In this document: in pieces, positions 54,325 through 62,143 of the stretch | Layout of the letters: each line of letters starts with the position of its first letter | Numbering within the stretch: the first letter of the stretch is position 1 | From: Frigididesulfovibrio sp031553235 | GTDB taxonomy: Bacteria; Desulfobacterota; Desulfovibrionia; Desulfovibrionales; Desulfovibrionaceae | Length of the DNA: 64,000 bases | NCBI GenBank assembly: GCA_031553235.1 | Contig: JAVBLS010000043.1 | Coordinates: 7,318 to 71,317, forward strand | Reading direction: 5' to 3' | Notes under the pieces: model-generated | Databases searched by the model: none | What the model saw: only the letters and a program-made list of their open reading frames with translations | What the model was told of the DNA's origin: nothing | Translations under genes and position numbers: made by a program

Positions 54325-55077
54325 TTAGTATATGTTGAAGTCAAAGTACTTCCGGTTGATGCGCGCGTATTCTCCGTTTTGCCTGATGGCCTCGAGGGCC
54401 TTGTTCAGGTCGTCGACGACCTGCGGGAGTTTTTTGGACACGGCGATGTAAGACGGGCCGGAAAGCTCGGCATCCTGCACCGGTCCACCGACGACCTCAA
54501 AGGCGTCGCCGGCCGGGGTTTTCAGAAAGGCGAAGCCGGGCAGGCCTTCCACCAGAGCCACCGTTGTTTTGCCGTCGCGAAGATCGGCCATGAGACCTTC
54601 AAATTCCGGCAGCGTCAGCAGTTCGGTCTTGGGGTAGGCCCGGCGCATATAGGCCTCTTGGGCCGAGCCGGTTTGCACCCCCGCAACCTTGCCCGCCAGG
54701 CCGTCAGGAGAGACGTCGGCCCCGGCGCCCGCCTTTTCCAGAAAAACGCTGTGCGAGCGGTAGTACCTGTCGGTGAAGTTTACCAGTTGCAAACGCTCTT
54801 CTGTGTTGCCAAAGCCGGCCACGGCAATGTCGATGTCTCCCCGGACAATGCCGGGCAGGATATCGTCAAAGGGCACGCCGGAAACGATGCATTCACGTTT
54901 CATTCGGGCGCACAGGGCCTTGGCGATATCCACATCAAAACCGGTCAGGTTGCCTTGGGCGTCGATAAAGCCGAAAGGTGGGTACTGGGCGTCCACGGCG
55001 ACACGCAACGGCCCTTCGGCCGCAACGCCCGCCCCGGCCAAAAACAGAAACAGAAAAGCGGTGGTAAAAAAGCGCAT
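54325..55077 (-). CDS. Periplasmic solute-binding protein, family 3 (second of a pair)
   Basis: 250 residues. Signal peptide (MRFFTTAFLFLFLAGAGVAA) and type II binding fold: LRVAVDAQYPPFGFIDAQGNLTGFDVDIAKALC, DDILPGIVRGDIDIAVAG, RLQLVNFTDRYYRSHSVFL and the C-terminal NGEYARINRKYFDFNIY. Members bind amino acids or similar small molecules. No transporter genes are adjacent; the next gene is a hybrid kinase, so this may be a sensory co-receptor. It is about half identical by eye to the protein at 55116-55934. Confidence 0.92.
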   Translation of the reverse strand: MRFFTTAFLFLFLAGAGVAAEGPLRVAVDAQYPPFGFIDAQGNLTGFDVDIAKALCARMKRECIVSGVPFDDILPGIVRGDIDIAVAGFGNTEERLQLVNFTDRYYRSHSVFLEKAGAGADVSPDGLAGKVAGVQTGSAQEAYMRRAYPKTELLTLPEFEGLMADLRDGKTTVALVEGLPGFAFLKTPAGDAFEVVGGPVQDAELSGPSYIAVSKKLPQVVDDLNKALEAIRQNGEYARINRKYFDFNIY

Positions 55078-55115
55078 GGTGTCCCCCTTTTGCCCTCCCC
55101 CGAGAGCCCGGCGAT

Positions 55116-55934
55116 TTAGTACACGTTGAACTCGAAATACTTGCGGTTAATCTTGGCGTATTCGCCGTTACGCACGATTTCTTTGATGGCCTTGTTGATC
55201 TGTTCGCGCAACTCCGTTTGGCTTTTGGCCACAGCCATGTGGGCCGAGGTGGCCACCTCGGCGCCGGTCACCGGGTCGCCCAGGGTTTCCAGACCGGAGC
55301 CCAGCGGGCTTTTGAGCAGGGTATAGCCGGGCAGGCCATCCACCAGGATAATGTCGACTTCTCCCCGTTGCAGGCCGGCAAACAGTTTCTCAAAGTCCGC
55401 CCTAGGTACCAGAACAATTTCTTGCCCATAGGCTTTGCGCAGGTGTTCCTCCTGGATGGAGCCGGGCTGGACGCCGACCCTTTTCCCGGCCATGGCCGCG
55501 AGATCCAGGCCTTTCACGGTCCCGGGCTTTTCAATGAAGATGCTTTGGGAGCGGAAATAGTGGTCGGTAAAATCCACAAGCTTCTGCCGCTCGGGAGTGA
55601 TCCCCAGCCCTAGGGCCAGGAGATCGATTTTGCCGGCGACCAGCGCCGGGAGCAGTTCCTCAAAGTCCATGGGCAGGAACTCGCATTCCCGCTGCATACA
55701 GGCGCACAGGGCCTTGGCGATGTCCACGTCGAAGCCGGTGAGCCGGCCCTGTTCGTCGACATAGGCAAAAGGCCTGTATCCTTTTTCAACCCCGACACGC
55801 AAAATGTCTTTTTCCGCGGCGCGTGCCGTTGCCGGGAGCAGGGTGAGGCACAGGAATAGACAGGCCGGCAGCGCGCGCAACGCGAGGCGTCTTATTGGCT
55901 CAAGGGGCCAAAGAGGGTCTGGGCAAAGGTACAT
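55116..55934 (-). CDS. Periplasmic solute-binding protein, family 3 (first of a pair)
   Basis: 272 residues. ATG at 55934 follows AAGGAG; signal peptide (ALRALPACLFLCLTLLPATARA). Type II binding fold: LRVGVEKGYRPFAYVDEQGRLTGFDVDIAKALC, ELLPALVAGKIDLLALGLG, RQKLVDFTDHYFRSQSIFI and the end NGEYAKINRKYFEFNVY, closely like its neighbour. The pair probably arose by duplication. Frame extends upstream to 56105 without homology. It heads a three-gene unit with the second binding protein and the TorS-like kinase. Ligand unknown. Confidence 0.92.
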   Translation of the reverse strand: MYLCPDPLWPLEPIRRLALRALPACLFLCLTLLPATARAAEKDILRVGVEKGYRPFAYVDEQGRLTGFDVDIAKALCACMQRECEFLPMDFEELLPALVAGKIDLLALGLGITPERQKLVDFTDHYFRSQSIFIEKPGTVKGLDLAAMAGKRVGVQPGSIQEEHLRKAYGQEIVLVPRADFEKLFAGLQRGEVDIILVDGLPGYTLLKSPLGSGLETLGDPVTGAEVATSAHMAVAKSQTELREQINKAIKEIVRNGEYAKINRKYFEFNVY

Positions 55935-56202
55935 GCCGTCTCCTTGGGGTCTCGGCTCCGCCCTGCGGAAAACCGTCTTTCCGGCCAGGACCGCGGCGGC
56001 CGACAAGTGTGCAGGGACGCGCCGGACGCGACAATCACTACATACAATCAAATACGCCATCCGGAATGCTGGAGTCAAATGGAAAAGACTTCTTGCGTTC
56101 TTCAATATCGCAACGCCGGCCCGACCGGCGGCCGAAAGATTGCGGCGGAGCCACGCCGTGCATGACTCCGCCGCATCAGAAGCGGGGGATTCCCGAGGGT
56201 TG

Positions 56203-56275
56203 GAGCCGTTTAACGTTGAAAAAGTTGAACGGCTCTGCCGGGATTTGTCTGCAAATCCCGGCCATGAGATGTTCT
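56203..56275 (+). repeat. A-like palindromic element behind the QmoD gene
   Basis: Two stems: GAGCCGTTTAAC/GTTGAACGGCTC (56203-56235, one mismatch) and GCCGGGATTTG/CAAATCCCGGC (56237-56262, perfect). The right end GAGATGTTCTA recalls GAAATGCTCTA of family A, and the GGATTTG...CAAATCC stem has a parallel there. It may act as the terminator of the qmo operon. Confidence 0.6.
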
Positions 56276-57023
56276 AAAATCCAAAGCCGTCGTTGCTCGC
56301 ACCCGAAGACCCGAAGCCGAAGTCGTCGGGCGGGGCGGCGGTGGCGCCGTCGTCGAACGCGGCCGGAGCGGCCGCAGCTTCGGCGCCGGCGGTTCCGGCC
56401 ACGGCGGCACCGGCCGCGCCCACGGGCAGGGCGGCCAGAGCGTCTTTCACCGCGCGCGAGACAAGATCCTTGACACTCTGCTCAAGGTCTTTCTCATCGA
56501 TGGCCACTTTGCCGCTGTAACCGGCCAGTTCGCTTTTGAGCTTGGAGATCTCTTCGCTCAGGGCCTTGTTCTTCTCTTCAAACTGGGCGACCTTTTTTTC
56601 CAGATCCGCGGCCTTGGCCTTGAAGGGAGCCATGGTCTTCACCTCGGCCTGGGCCGCGTCGGCTGCGGCCCGTCTCTCTTCAGACTCGGCCATGGTCCGC
56701 TCGATGAGATCGAGCAGGTCGTTGATACCTTTGGTCTCATGAGCGGGCATGGGCGAGATGGAGACATTGTCGCCCAAGGACTTTTTCTGTTCAATCAGCC
56801 AGGCGCCGTATTCCATGCCTTCGTCGAGGGAAAGTCCGGCAAACTTGGGGTTCAGGCCGGCCAGCCAGCCCCGCACCGCCGGAGCAACGGCCGGGCGGGC
56901 GCAGTCGCAAATGTCGCGCTGCACGGCGTAACCGAGGAAGTCGAGCACCTCGCCGCCGCCTTTGCCGGTCACCACGCCAAGGACCGATTCCATGGGGAAC
57001 ACTCTGCGATCGTCATCGGACAT
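56274..57023 (-). CDS. qmoD: QmoD-like protein of the sulfate-respiration cluster
   Basis: 249 residues. Follows qmoC on the same strand, which is where the QmoD gene sits in Desulfovibrio vulgaris. N-terminal globular part (VLGVVTGKGGGEVLDFLGYAVQRDICDCARPAVAP with a CDC pair), then a coiled coil (about 125-180: EVKTMAPFKAKAADLEKKVAQFEEKNKALSEEISKLK) and a low-complexity Ala/Gly/Phe-rich tail ending SNDGFGF. ATG at 57023 follows AGGAGG. The stop TAG lies at the edge of a palindromic element. QmoD is needed for full sulfate respiration, but its biochemical role is not settled; assignment here rests on position and size. Confidence 0.75.
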   Translation of the reverse strand: MSDDDRRVFPMESVLGVVTGKGGGEVLDFLGYAVQRDICDCARPAVAPAVRGWLAGLNPKFAGLSLDEGMEYGAWLIEQKKSLGDNVSISPMPAHETKGINDLLDLIERTMAESEERRAAADAAQAEVKTMAPFKAKAADLEKKVAQFEEKNKALSEEISKLKSELAGYSGKVAIDEKDLEQSVKDLVSRAVKDALAALPVGAAGAAVAGTAGAEAAAAPAAFDDGATAAPPDDFGFGSSGASNDGFGF

Positions 57024-57097
57024 GTGAGCCTCCTGTGGGCATCTTCGTTGTTTCTTATGGGCGGCTGTGCGCCCGTTGTTTCTTTCGTCTGTTTCGG

Positions 57098-58342
57098 CTA
57101 TCTGCCCATGTAGCGCACATAGGTCAGGGCCGCCGTGCGGTAGACCAGGTGGCCCAGTTTGGACCAGGGCAGGTAGGCGAACAGCATGAACACCGAAACC
57201 AGGTGCAGGTAGTAGACGAAGTAGGCCAGGGGCGGAATGCCGGCCAGGCGCAACAGCATGCTGCCAAGACCGGTGAGCCCCACCACCCAGATTACCCCGA
57301 GCAGATACCAGTCGTAGAAGCTGGAGGTCTGCTTGGACGGATCCAGGCCTTTGCGCCGCACGGTCAGCAGAGTCAGGCCCACGAGCAGCAGCAGGGTGCC
57401 GACAATGGCCAGGAGCTTGACCGGGTGATACAGGGGCATAGGTGTATGCAGGGCCAGGAATTCCAGGCCGGGAATGCGCCCGCCCCAGTGCCCGCCGGCC
57501 ACGATGGTCGTGACCACGGCCAGGCAGACAAAGCCATAGAACAGGCTCATATGCCCCAGCTTGCGGGTGGACTTTTCTGTGTCCGCGCCGCAATCGGCGA
57601 ACTTCTTGTGGGTCAGAATTTCCGAAACGATCACGTCGAAAATGCAGCAGAGCACCGAGCGCTTTTTGCCCAGGAACATGACCGAGCCTTTGGGCCCGAT
57701 GGAGGCGATCAGGTTCTTCACGCCCTTGTAGAAGGTGAAGAGCACGAACAAGACCGTCAGCCCGAAGAGCAGGTCGATGGTGAAGTCGCCGTAAAAGAGC
57801 TTGCCGAAGACGATGTCGCCGTCCGGCAGCCAGGCGCCCGGCCGGAACACTCCGTAGGGCACGTGGGCCGCTTCGGATTTGAACAGCCAGAAGCCGGAAT
57901 CGGCCAGGGTGGCCCAGAGGTTGAACTTGGCCACGCAGAACCAGATCAGCCCGAAGATGACCGCCGGAATGCCGATGAGGATGGGCAGAAACTTGGCCGA
58001 GCTCATCCAGGTGCCGATGGCCGAGCCGGGCACCTGGTTTTTGTAGGCCATGGTGCGCATGGCCGACATCAGATCCGCCGGCTTGGCGCCGCGCGGGCAG
58101 AGGTCGGAGCAGCCGCCGCAGTTGTGGCAGAGCCAGATGTCCGGGTCGGACAGCAGCCTGTCTTTCAGGCCCCACTGCGCCCAGATCATTTCTTTGCGCG
58201 GGTAGGGGGCGCCGTGCGGCGAAATGGGGCAGGCCACGCTGCAGGTGGCGCATTGGTAGCACTTTTTCAGGGAGTCCCCGCCGGCCGCCTGCAGATCCCT
58301 GATGAATTGCAGATCCGGTTCGATTCTCACAGCTTGTGCCAT
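57098..58342 (-). CDS. qmoC: Quinone-interacting membrane-bound oxidoreductase subunit QmoC
   Basis: 414 residues. The N-terminal half binds two 4Fe-4S clusters (CYQCATCSVACP and CHNCGGCSDLCP); the C-terminal half has about six membrane helices with conserved histidines (for example LGHMSLFYGF, LYHPVKLLAIVG and FVYYLHLVSVFMLF) for b-type heme. It carries electrons from menaquinol to QmoA/QmoB and on to APS reductase. ATG at 58342 follows GGAGGAGC. It lies 12 bases after qmoB. Confidence 0.96.
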   Translation of the reverse strand: MAQAVRIEPDLQFIRDLQAAGGDSLKKCYQCATCSVACPISPHGAPYPRKEMIWAQWGLKDRLLSDPDIWLCHNCGGCSDLCPRGAKPADLMSAMRTMAYKNQVPGSAIGTWMSSAKFLPILIGIPAVIFGLIWFCVAKFNLWATLADSGFWLFKSEAAHVPYGVFRPGAWLPDGDIVFGKLFYGDFTIDLLFGLTVLFVLFTFYKGVKNLIASIGPKGSVMFLGKKRSVLCCIFDVIVSEILTHKKFADCGADTEKSTRKLGHMSLFYGFVCLAVVTTIVAGGHWGGRIPGLEFLALHTPMPLYHPVKLLAIVGTLLLLVGLTLLTVRRKGLDPSKQTSSFYDWYLLGVIWVVGLTGLGSMLLRLAGIPPLAYFVYYLHLVSVFMLFAYLPWSKLGHLVYRTAALTYVRYMGR

Positions 58343-58354
58343 TGCCTGCTCCTC

Positions 58355-60643
58355 CTAATATCCCTTGAAGGGGTTGGGGCCCTTTTCAAAGATCATTGCC
58401 ATGAACTCTTCGACCATCTGCGGCACCTTGTCGTACTCGTCGATGGCCACCTGATACTGGGCCACGCGGTCGGGCTCGACTCCGAGGCGGTTCAGGGTTT
58501 CAGCGATGTTCTCCTTACGGCGGTTGCAGATTTCCGACCCCTTGACGAAGTGGCACTGGTAATCGTCGCCGTATTTGCAGCCCATCATCATGACGCCGTC
58601 AATGCCTTTGCTCATGGCGTCGGCCACCCAGATGGCGTTGACCGAGCCCAGGCAGCGCACCGGGATGACCCGCACATACGGGCTCCAGGGCTTGCCGCGC
58701 ATGGCCGCCATGTCGAAGGCCGGGTAGGCGTCGTTCTCACAGGCCAGAATGACTACGCGCGGGCCGCCCTTTTTCATGTCGTCGGGTACCTTGATGTCGC
58801 GGATCATCGAGCCGATCTGGTCGACGTTGTAGTTGTCGAAAGAAATGACCCGTTCGGGGCAGGCGCCCATGCAGGTGCCGCAACGCCGGCAGCGCGTCGG
58901 GTTGGGCTTGGGCGTGCCCTTTTCATCGTCGTCCAGGGCGCCGAAGGGGCATTCTTCGGTGCAGCGCTTGCACTGAGTGCAGCGCACGAAGTTGAACACC
59001 GGGTAGGAAAGATCGCCCGAGCGCGGGTGCACGGCCACGCCCCGGTTGACCGACTCGATGCACTGGATGGCCTTGAGGGTGGCGCCGAAAGCGTCTTCTT
59101 CGGCCAGATCCATGGTCATGGGCCTGCGCACGCAGCCGGCCGCATAGACCCCGGTGCGCCGGGTCTCGTAGGGGAAGCAGATGTAGTTGGAGTCGGCGAA
59201 ACCGTCAAAGAGCGAAAGATCCGGAAAGGCCGGCCCCTGGCGGTATTCGAACTGCATGATCGGCTCTTTGGCCGTGGTCGGCACCATGCCTGTGGGCAGG
59301 ACCACCATGTCCACGGCCAGCTCGATGGAGCCGCCGAGCAAGGTGTTGTCGGCGCGCACCACGAGGCCCGCGTCGTTGTCGAGCACGTCCACGCCGGCCA
59401 CGTCGGCCTTGGTCAGCATGACCCCGGGCTTGTCCTGGGCCGTCTTGTAGAAGCGCTCGTGGATGCCCTGCACGGTCATGTCCTTGTACAGGATATAGGC
59501 CACGGCGTTCGGACCGGAGTCGGCCACATAGCCGGCCTGCTTCAGGGCCACCAGGCTTGCCACCGAATTGGAGTAGGGCAGGTGGCGGGGGTTTTCCATG
59601 TCTGCGTGAACAAAGGCGGCTTCCTCGTCGCCTTCGGGCGCGGCCGCGGCCTTGTCGGTGACGACTTCGGCCGGAGCTTCGGCCTCGTCCTTACAGTCGC
59701 TGGCCGGGGTGCAGAGGCCGGTGTTCAGGATAAAGGCCACGCGTTTGGCCGAGCAGGCGCCGTTCTTGCAAAGCTTTTCGAACTCGGCGGCCGTGACCAC
59801 GCGCGGGCTCTTGCCGTAGCCCAGCGGGGCCAGCAGAGAAGGATCCTGCGGCTGCCAGCCGGTGGCCAGCACCACCGCGCCCACTTCGACGCACTGTTCG
59901 CCCGAAGAGGTTTCCAGGGCCGCGGTGTAGCAGCCGGGCGAGCCGGACAGACGCTTGAGCGAGGCCGAGGTGTAGACGGTGATCTTTTCGTCGGCCTGCA
60001 CGGCCGCGATTTTTTGTTCAAGGCCGGTCTCGTGGGCCTCGGCATAGGGGGCTTTCAAGGGGATGGTCTTGACGAAGTTCAGCGCCCGGCCGCCCAGTTG
60101 GACTTCTTTTTCCACCAGGGTCACGGCAAAGCCCGCGTCCGAGGCGGCCTTGGCCGCGCTCAGGCCGGTCCAGCCGCCGCCCAGCACCAGAATGCAGCGG
60201 GTGCTTTCAATGTGTTCCGGGGCGGGCACATTGCTTTTTTGCAGCTTGATCACCCCCATGTTGACGTAGTCTCTGGCCATCATGGACAGCAGTTCCGGGG
60301 CTTCGTCCTCGGGGTCGCCGGACAGGGGAGAACCGTCGGGGTTCTGGTAGGCCAGCACGCAGCCTTCGCGCAGAGAAACGCGTTCCACCTGCACGCCGTC
60401 GAATTGATAAAGATCCCAATCCACGCGCGGGGAGGAGCCGCAGAGCAGCACGCCGTCGAGCTCGTTTTCCTTGATGTCGGCCGCGATCTCGTCGCGGGCG
60501 CTCCCGGCGGCGAGCACGGGGAAGGCCTTGACCACCAGGGCGAGGTCGCTCCAGCGGCTTTCCACCCCTTCGACCAGGGCTTCCACATCAAGACCGCCGC
60601 CGATGGCGGATTGGTCGAAGTAAACGCCGATTTTCGTAGCCAT
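58355..60643 (-). CDS. qmoB: Quinone-interacting membrane-bound oxidoreductase subunit QmoB
   Basis: 762 residues. FAD site VLGGGWTGLSAAKAASDAG with ALGGRALNF-type second block, two ferredoxin-like 4Fe-4S motifs (CTQCKRCTEECPFGAL and CRRCGTCMGACP) and a C-terminal MvhD/HdrA-type domain (CENDAYPAFDMAA, RCLGSVNAIWVADA, GCKYGDDYQCHF). It resembles heterodisulfide reductase HdrA, and with QmoA forms the soluble part of the complex that passes electrons to APS reductase. Starts with ATG at 60643, a few bases after the qmoA stop. Long antisense frames on the other strand are shadows. Confidence 0.96.
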   Translation of the reverse strand: MATKIGVYFDQSAIGGGLDVEALVEGVESRWSDLALVVKAFPVLAAGSARDEIAADIKENELDGVLLCGSSPRVDWDLYQFDGVQVERVSLREGCVLAYQNPDGSPLSGDPEDEAPELLSMMARDYVNMGVIKLQKSNVPAPEHIESTRCILVLGGGWTGLSAAKAASDAGFAVTLVEKEVQLGGRALNFVKTIPLKAPYAEAHETGLEQKIAAVQADEKITVYTSASLKRLSGSPGCYTAALETSSGEQCVEVGAVVLATGWQPQDPSLLAPLGYGKSPRVVTAAEFEKLCKNGACSAKRVAFILNTGLCTPASDCKDEAEAPAEVVTDKAAAAPEGDEEAAFVHADMENPRHLPYSNSVASLVALKQAGYVADSGPNAVAYILYKDMTVQGIHERFYKTAQDKPGVMLTKADVAGVDVLDNDAGLVVRADNTLLGGSIELAVDMVVLPTGMVPTTAKEPIMQFEYRQGPAFPDLSLFDGFADSNYICFPYETRRTGVYAAGCVRRPMTMDLAEEDAFGATLKAIQCIESVNRGVAVHPRSGDLSYPVFNFVRCTQCKRCTEECPFGALDDDEKGTPKPNPTRCRRCGTCMGACPERVISFDNYNVDQIGSMIRDIKVPDDMKKGGPRVVILACENDAYPAFDMAAMRGKPWSPYVRVIPVRCLGSVNAIWVADAMSKGIDGVMMMGCKYGDDYQCHFVKGSEICNRRKENIAETLNRLGVEPDRVAQYQVAIDEYDKVPQMVEEFMAMIFEKGPNPFKGY

Positions 60644-60645
60644 TG

Positions 60646-61881
60646 CTACCTCCCTCTCACCGTTTGGATCGCTTTCAAGGCGGCGCCGGTGCCGGATTGG
60701 GCGGCGTGCATCACATCCAGGGGCCGGGCGGCGCAGCCGGCGGCGAAAATGCCGCGCTCGGCGCCGTCCACCACAAAGCCGTCGGCGTCCAGGGCCACGC
60801 CGAAGGGGTTGGCTTCCCCGGCCAGGGAAGGCTGCATGCCGGCGGCCAGCACGACCATGTCGTGTTGGCGCTTGGTCTTGGTGCCCTTGACCGCATCTTC
60901 CACCTCAAGGAGCACGTCGCCACAGTCGCAGGCCTCAAGGCCTGCGACTTTGCCCTTGATCAGGCGGACTTTCTCGTCGGCCGTGACCTTATTGCGGAAG
61001 TTCTCATAACGGCCCGGGGTGCGCAGGTCGATGTAATAGATGGTCACCACGGCGTCGGGGTATTGCTCGCGAATGTACAGGGCCTGCTTGAGGGAGGCCA
61101 TGCAGCAGATATAGGAACAGAAGTTCAGGTGGTTCTGGTCGCGCGAGCCGGCGCACTGCACAAAAGCGATGTTTTTGGGCGCCTTGCCGTCCGACGGGCG
61201 CTTGAGCGCGCCGCCGGTCGGGCCGTGGGGCGAGGCCAGACGCTCCAACTGCATGTTGGAGACGCAGTTGGCCACCTGCCCCGCGCCCAGGTTGGCCAGC
61301 CGGGTCACATCGTAGGGCTTCCAGCCCGTGGCCAGAACGATGGAGCCAACGGAAAGCTCGATGTCGCGCGCTTCTTCGTTCATGTTCAGGTTCGGGTCGC
61401 GGGCCGCCTTGATGCGGTCTTCAGGGGTCAGAGCCTCGGTGTCGAGCACCCAGCGGGCCGGGAAGGCAAAGGGCATGGCCTGGTACAGGGCCTTGCGCTT
61501 GGCCAGGCCGAACTCGAAGTCGTTGCGGGTTTCACCGGTCATGGCCGAGGCCAGAAGGGAGAAGTCGGCGCTGTGCGGGGCGGTTTTGCGCGGCTTGATA
61601 TGCACCTTGACGGTGTAGTCGCCCGCTTGCCCGGTCACTGCCGTGACCTGGGCCAGGGTGAAAAATTTGATCCGCGGGTTCTTCTTGATGCGCTGGAACT
61701 GGATTTCCAACCCGCAAGACGGCGGGCAAAGCTTGGGGAAGTACTTGTTCAACTGTGCCGCCCGGCCCCCGAGCCAGGGGCTTTTTTCGACGATGAACAC
61801 GTCGTGGCCGACTTCCGCGGCTTCCAAAGCGGCGGTAAGGCCGCTGAATCCGCCTCCGACGACGAGGATGGCGCTCGACAT
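60646..61881 (-). CDS. qmoA: Quinone-interacting membrane-bound oxidoreductase subunit QmoA
   Basis: 411 residues of an HdrA-type flavoprotein: FAD site VVGGGFSGLTAALEAAEVG with a second GG motif, FPKLCPPSCGLEIQFQRI with two cysteines, and VLATGWKPYDVTRL and FVQCAGSRDQNH, which are typical of HdrA. With QmoB and QmoC it forms the complex that moves electrons from the menaquinone pool to AprBA during sulfate respiration. ATG at 61881 follows GTGGAGGAA. Frame extends to 61944 without homology. The region upstream up to the aprA stop holds a terminator, so qmo has its own promoter. Confidence 0.96.
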   Translation of the reverse strand: MSSAILVVGGGFSGLTAALEAAEVGHDVFIVEKSPWLGGRAAQLNKYFPKLCPPSCGLEIQFQRIKKNPRIKFFTLAQVTAVTGQAGDYTVKVHIKPRKTAPHSADFSLLASAMTGETRNDFEFGLAKRKALYQAMPFAFPARWVLDTEALTPEDRIKAARDPNLNMNEEARDIELSVGSIVLATGWKPYDVTRLANLGAGQVANCVSNMQLERLASPHGPTGGALKRPSDGKAPKNIAFVQCAGSRDQNHLNFCSYICCMASLKQALYIREQYPDAVVTIYYIDLRTPGRYENFRNKVTADEKVRLIKGKVAGLEACDCGDVLLEVEDAVKGTKTKRQHDMVVLAAGMQPSLAGEANPFGVALDADGFVVDGAERGIFAAGCAARPLDVMHAAQSGTGAALKAIQTVRGR

Positions 61882-62108
61882 CTCGGTTTTCCTCCACTGA
61901 AGGTTGCAAACGGGCTTCGGATAAAACGACCCGAACCAAGACAATAAGCGACCTTACTGCCCCGGCTCAGGCCGTTTCTCTCAGGTCGCGCCCACACCCG
62001 GCAGGGCCGGGCCGGCACAACCACGCGGCTTGCGCATGCGCAGGCCGGCAAAACGGTTCGGGCCCGCCGATGCGGGCCGACGCCGTAAGCATGAAAAGCT
62101 CAAAGGGC

Positions 62109-62135
62109 GGGGGCCGCGCACGAGGCGCGGCCCCC
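62109..62135 (-). terminator. Terminator between aprA and qmoA
   Basis: GGGGGCCGCGC (62109-62119) and its exact complement (62125-62135) form an 11-bp GC-only stem around a five-base loop, just after the aprA stop. A T-rich stretch (CCCTTTGAGCTTTTC) follows on the minus strand. Confidence 0.85.
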
Positions 62136-62143
62136 GGGTTGCC

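Noticed and set aside
57035..61009. A 1324-residue open frame on the plus strand across the qmo genes
   Set aside because: It is antisense to qmoC, qmoB and the end of qmoA, has repetitive His/Gly-rich composition and matches no family; it results from GC-rich codon bias.
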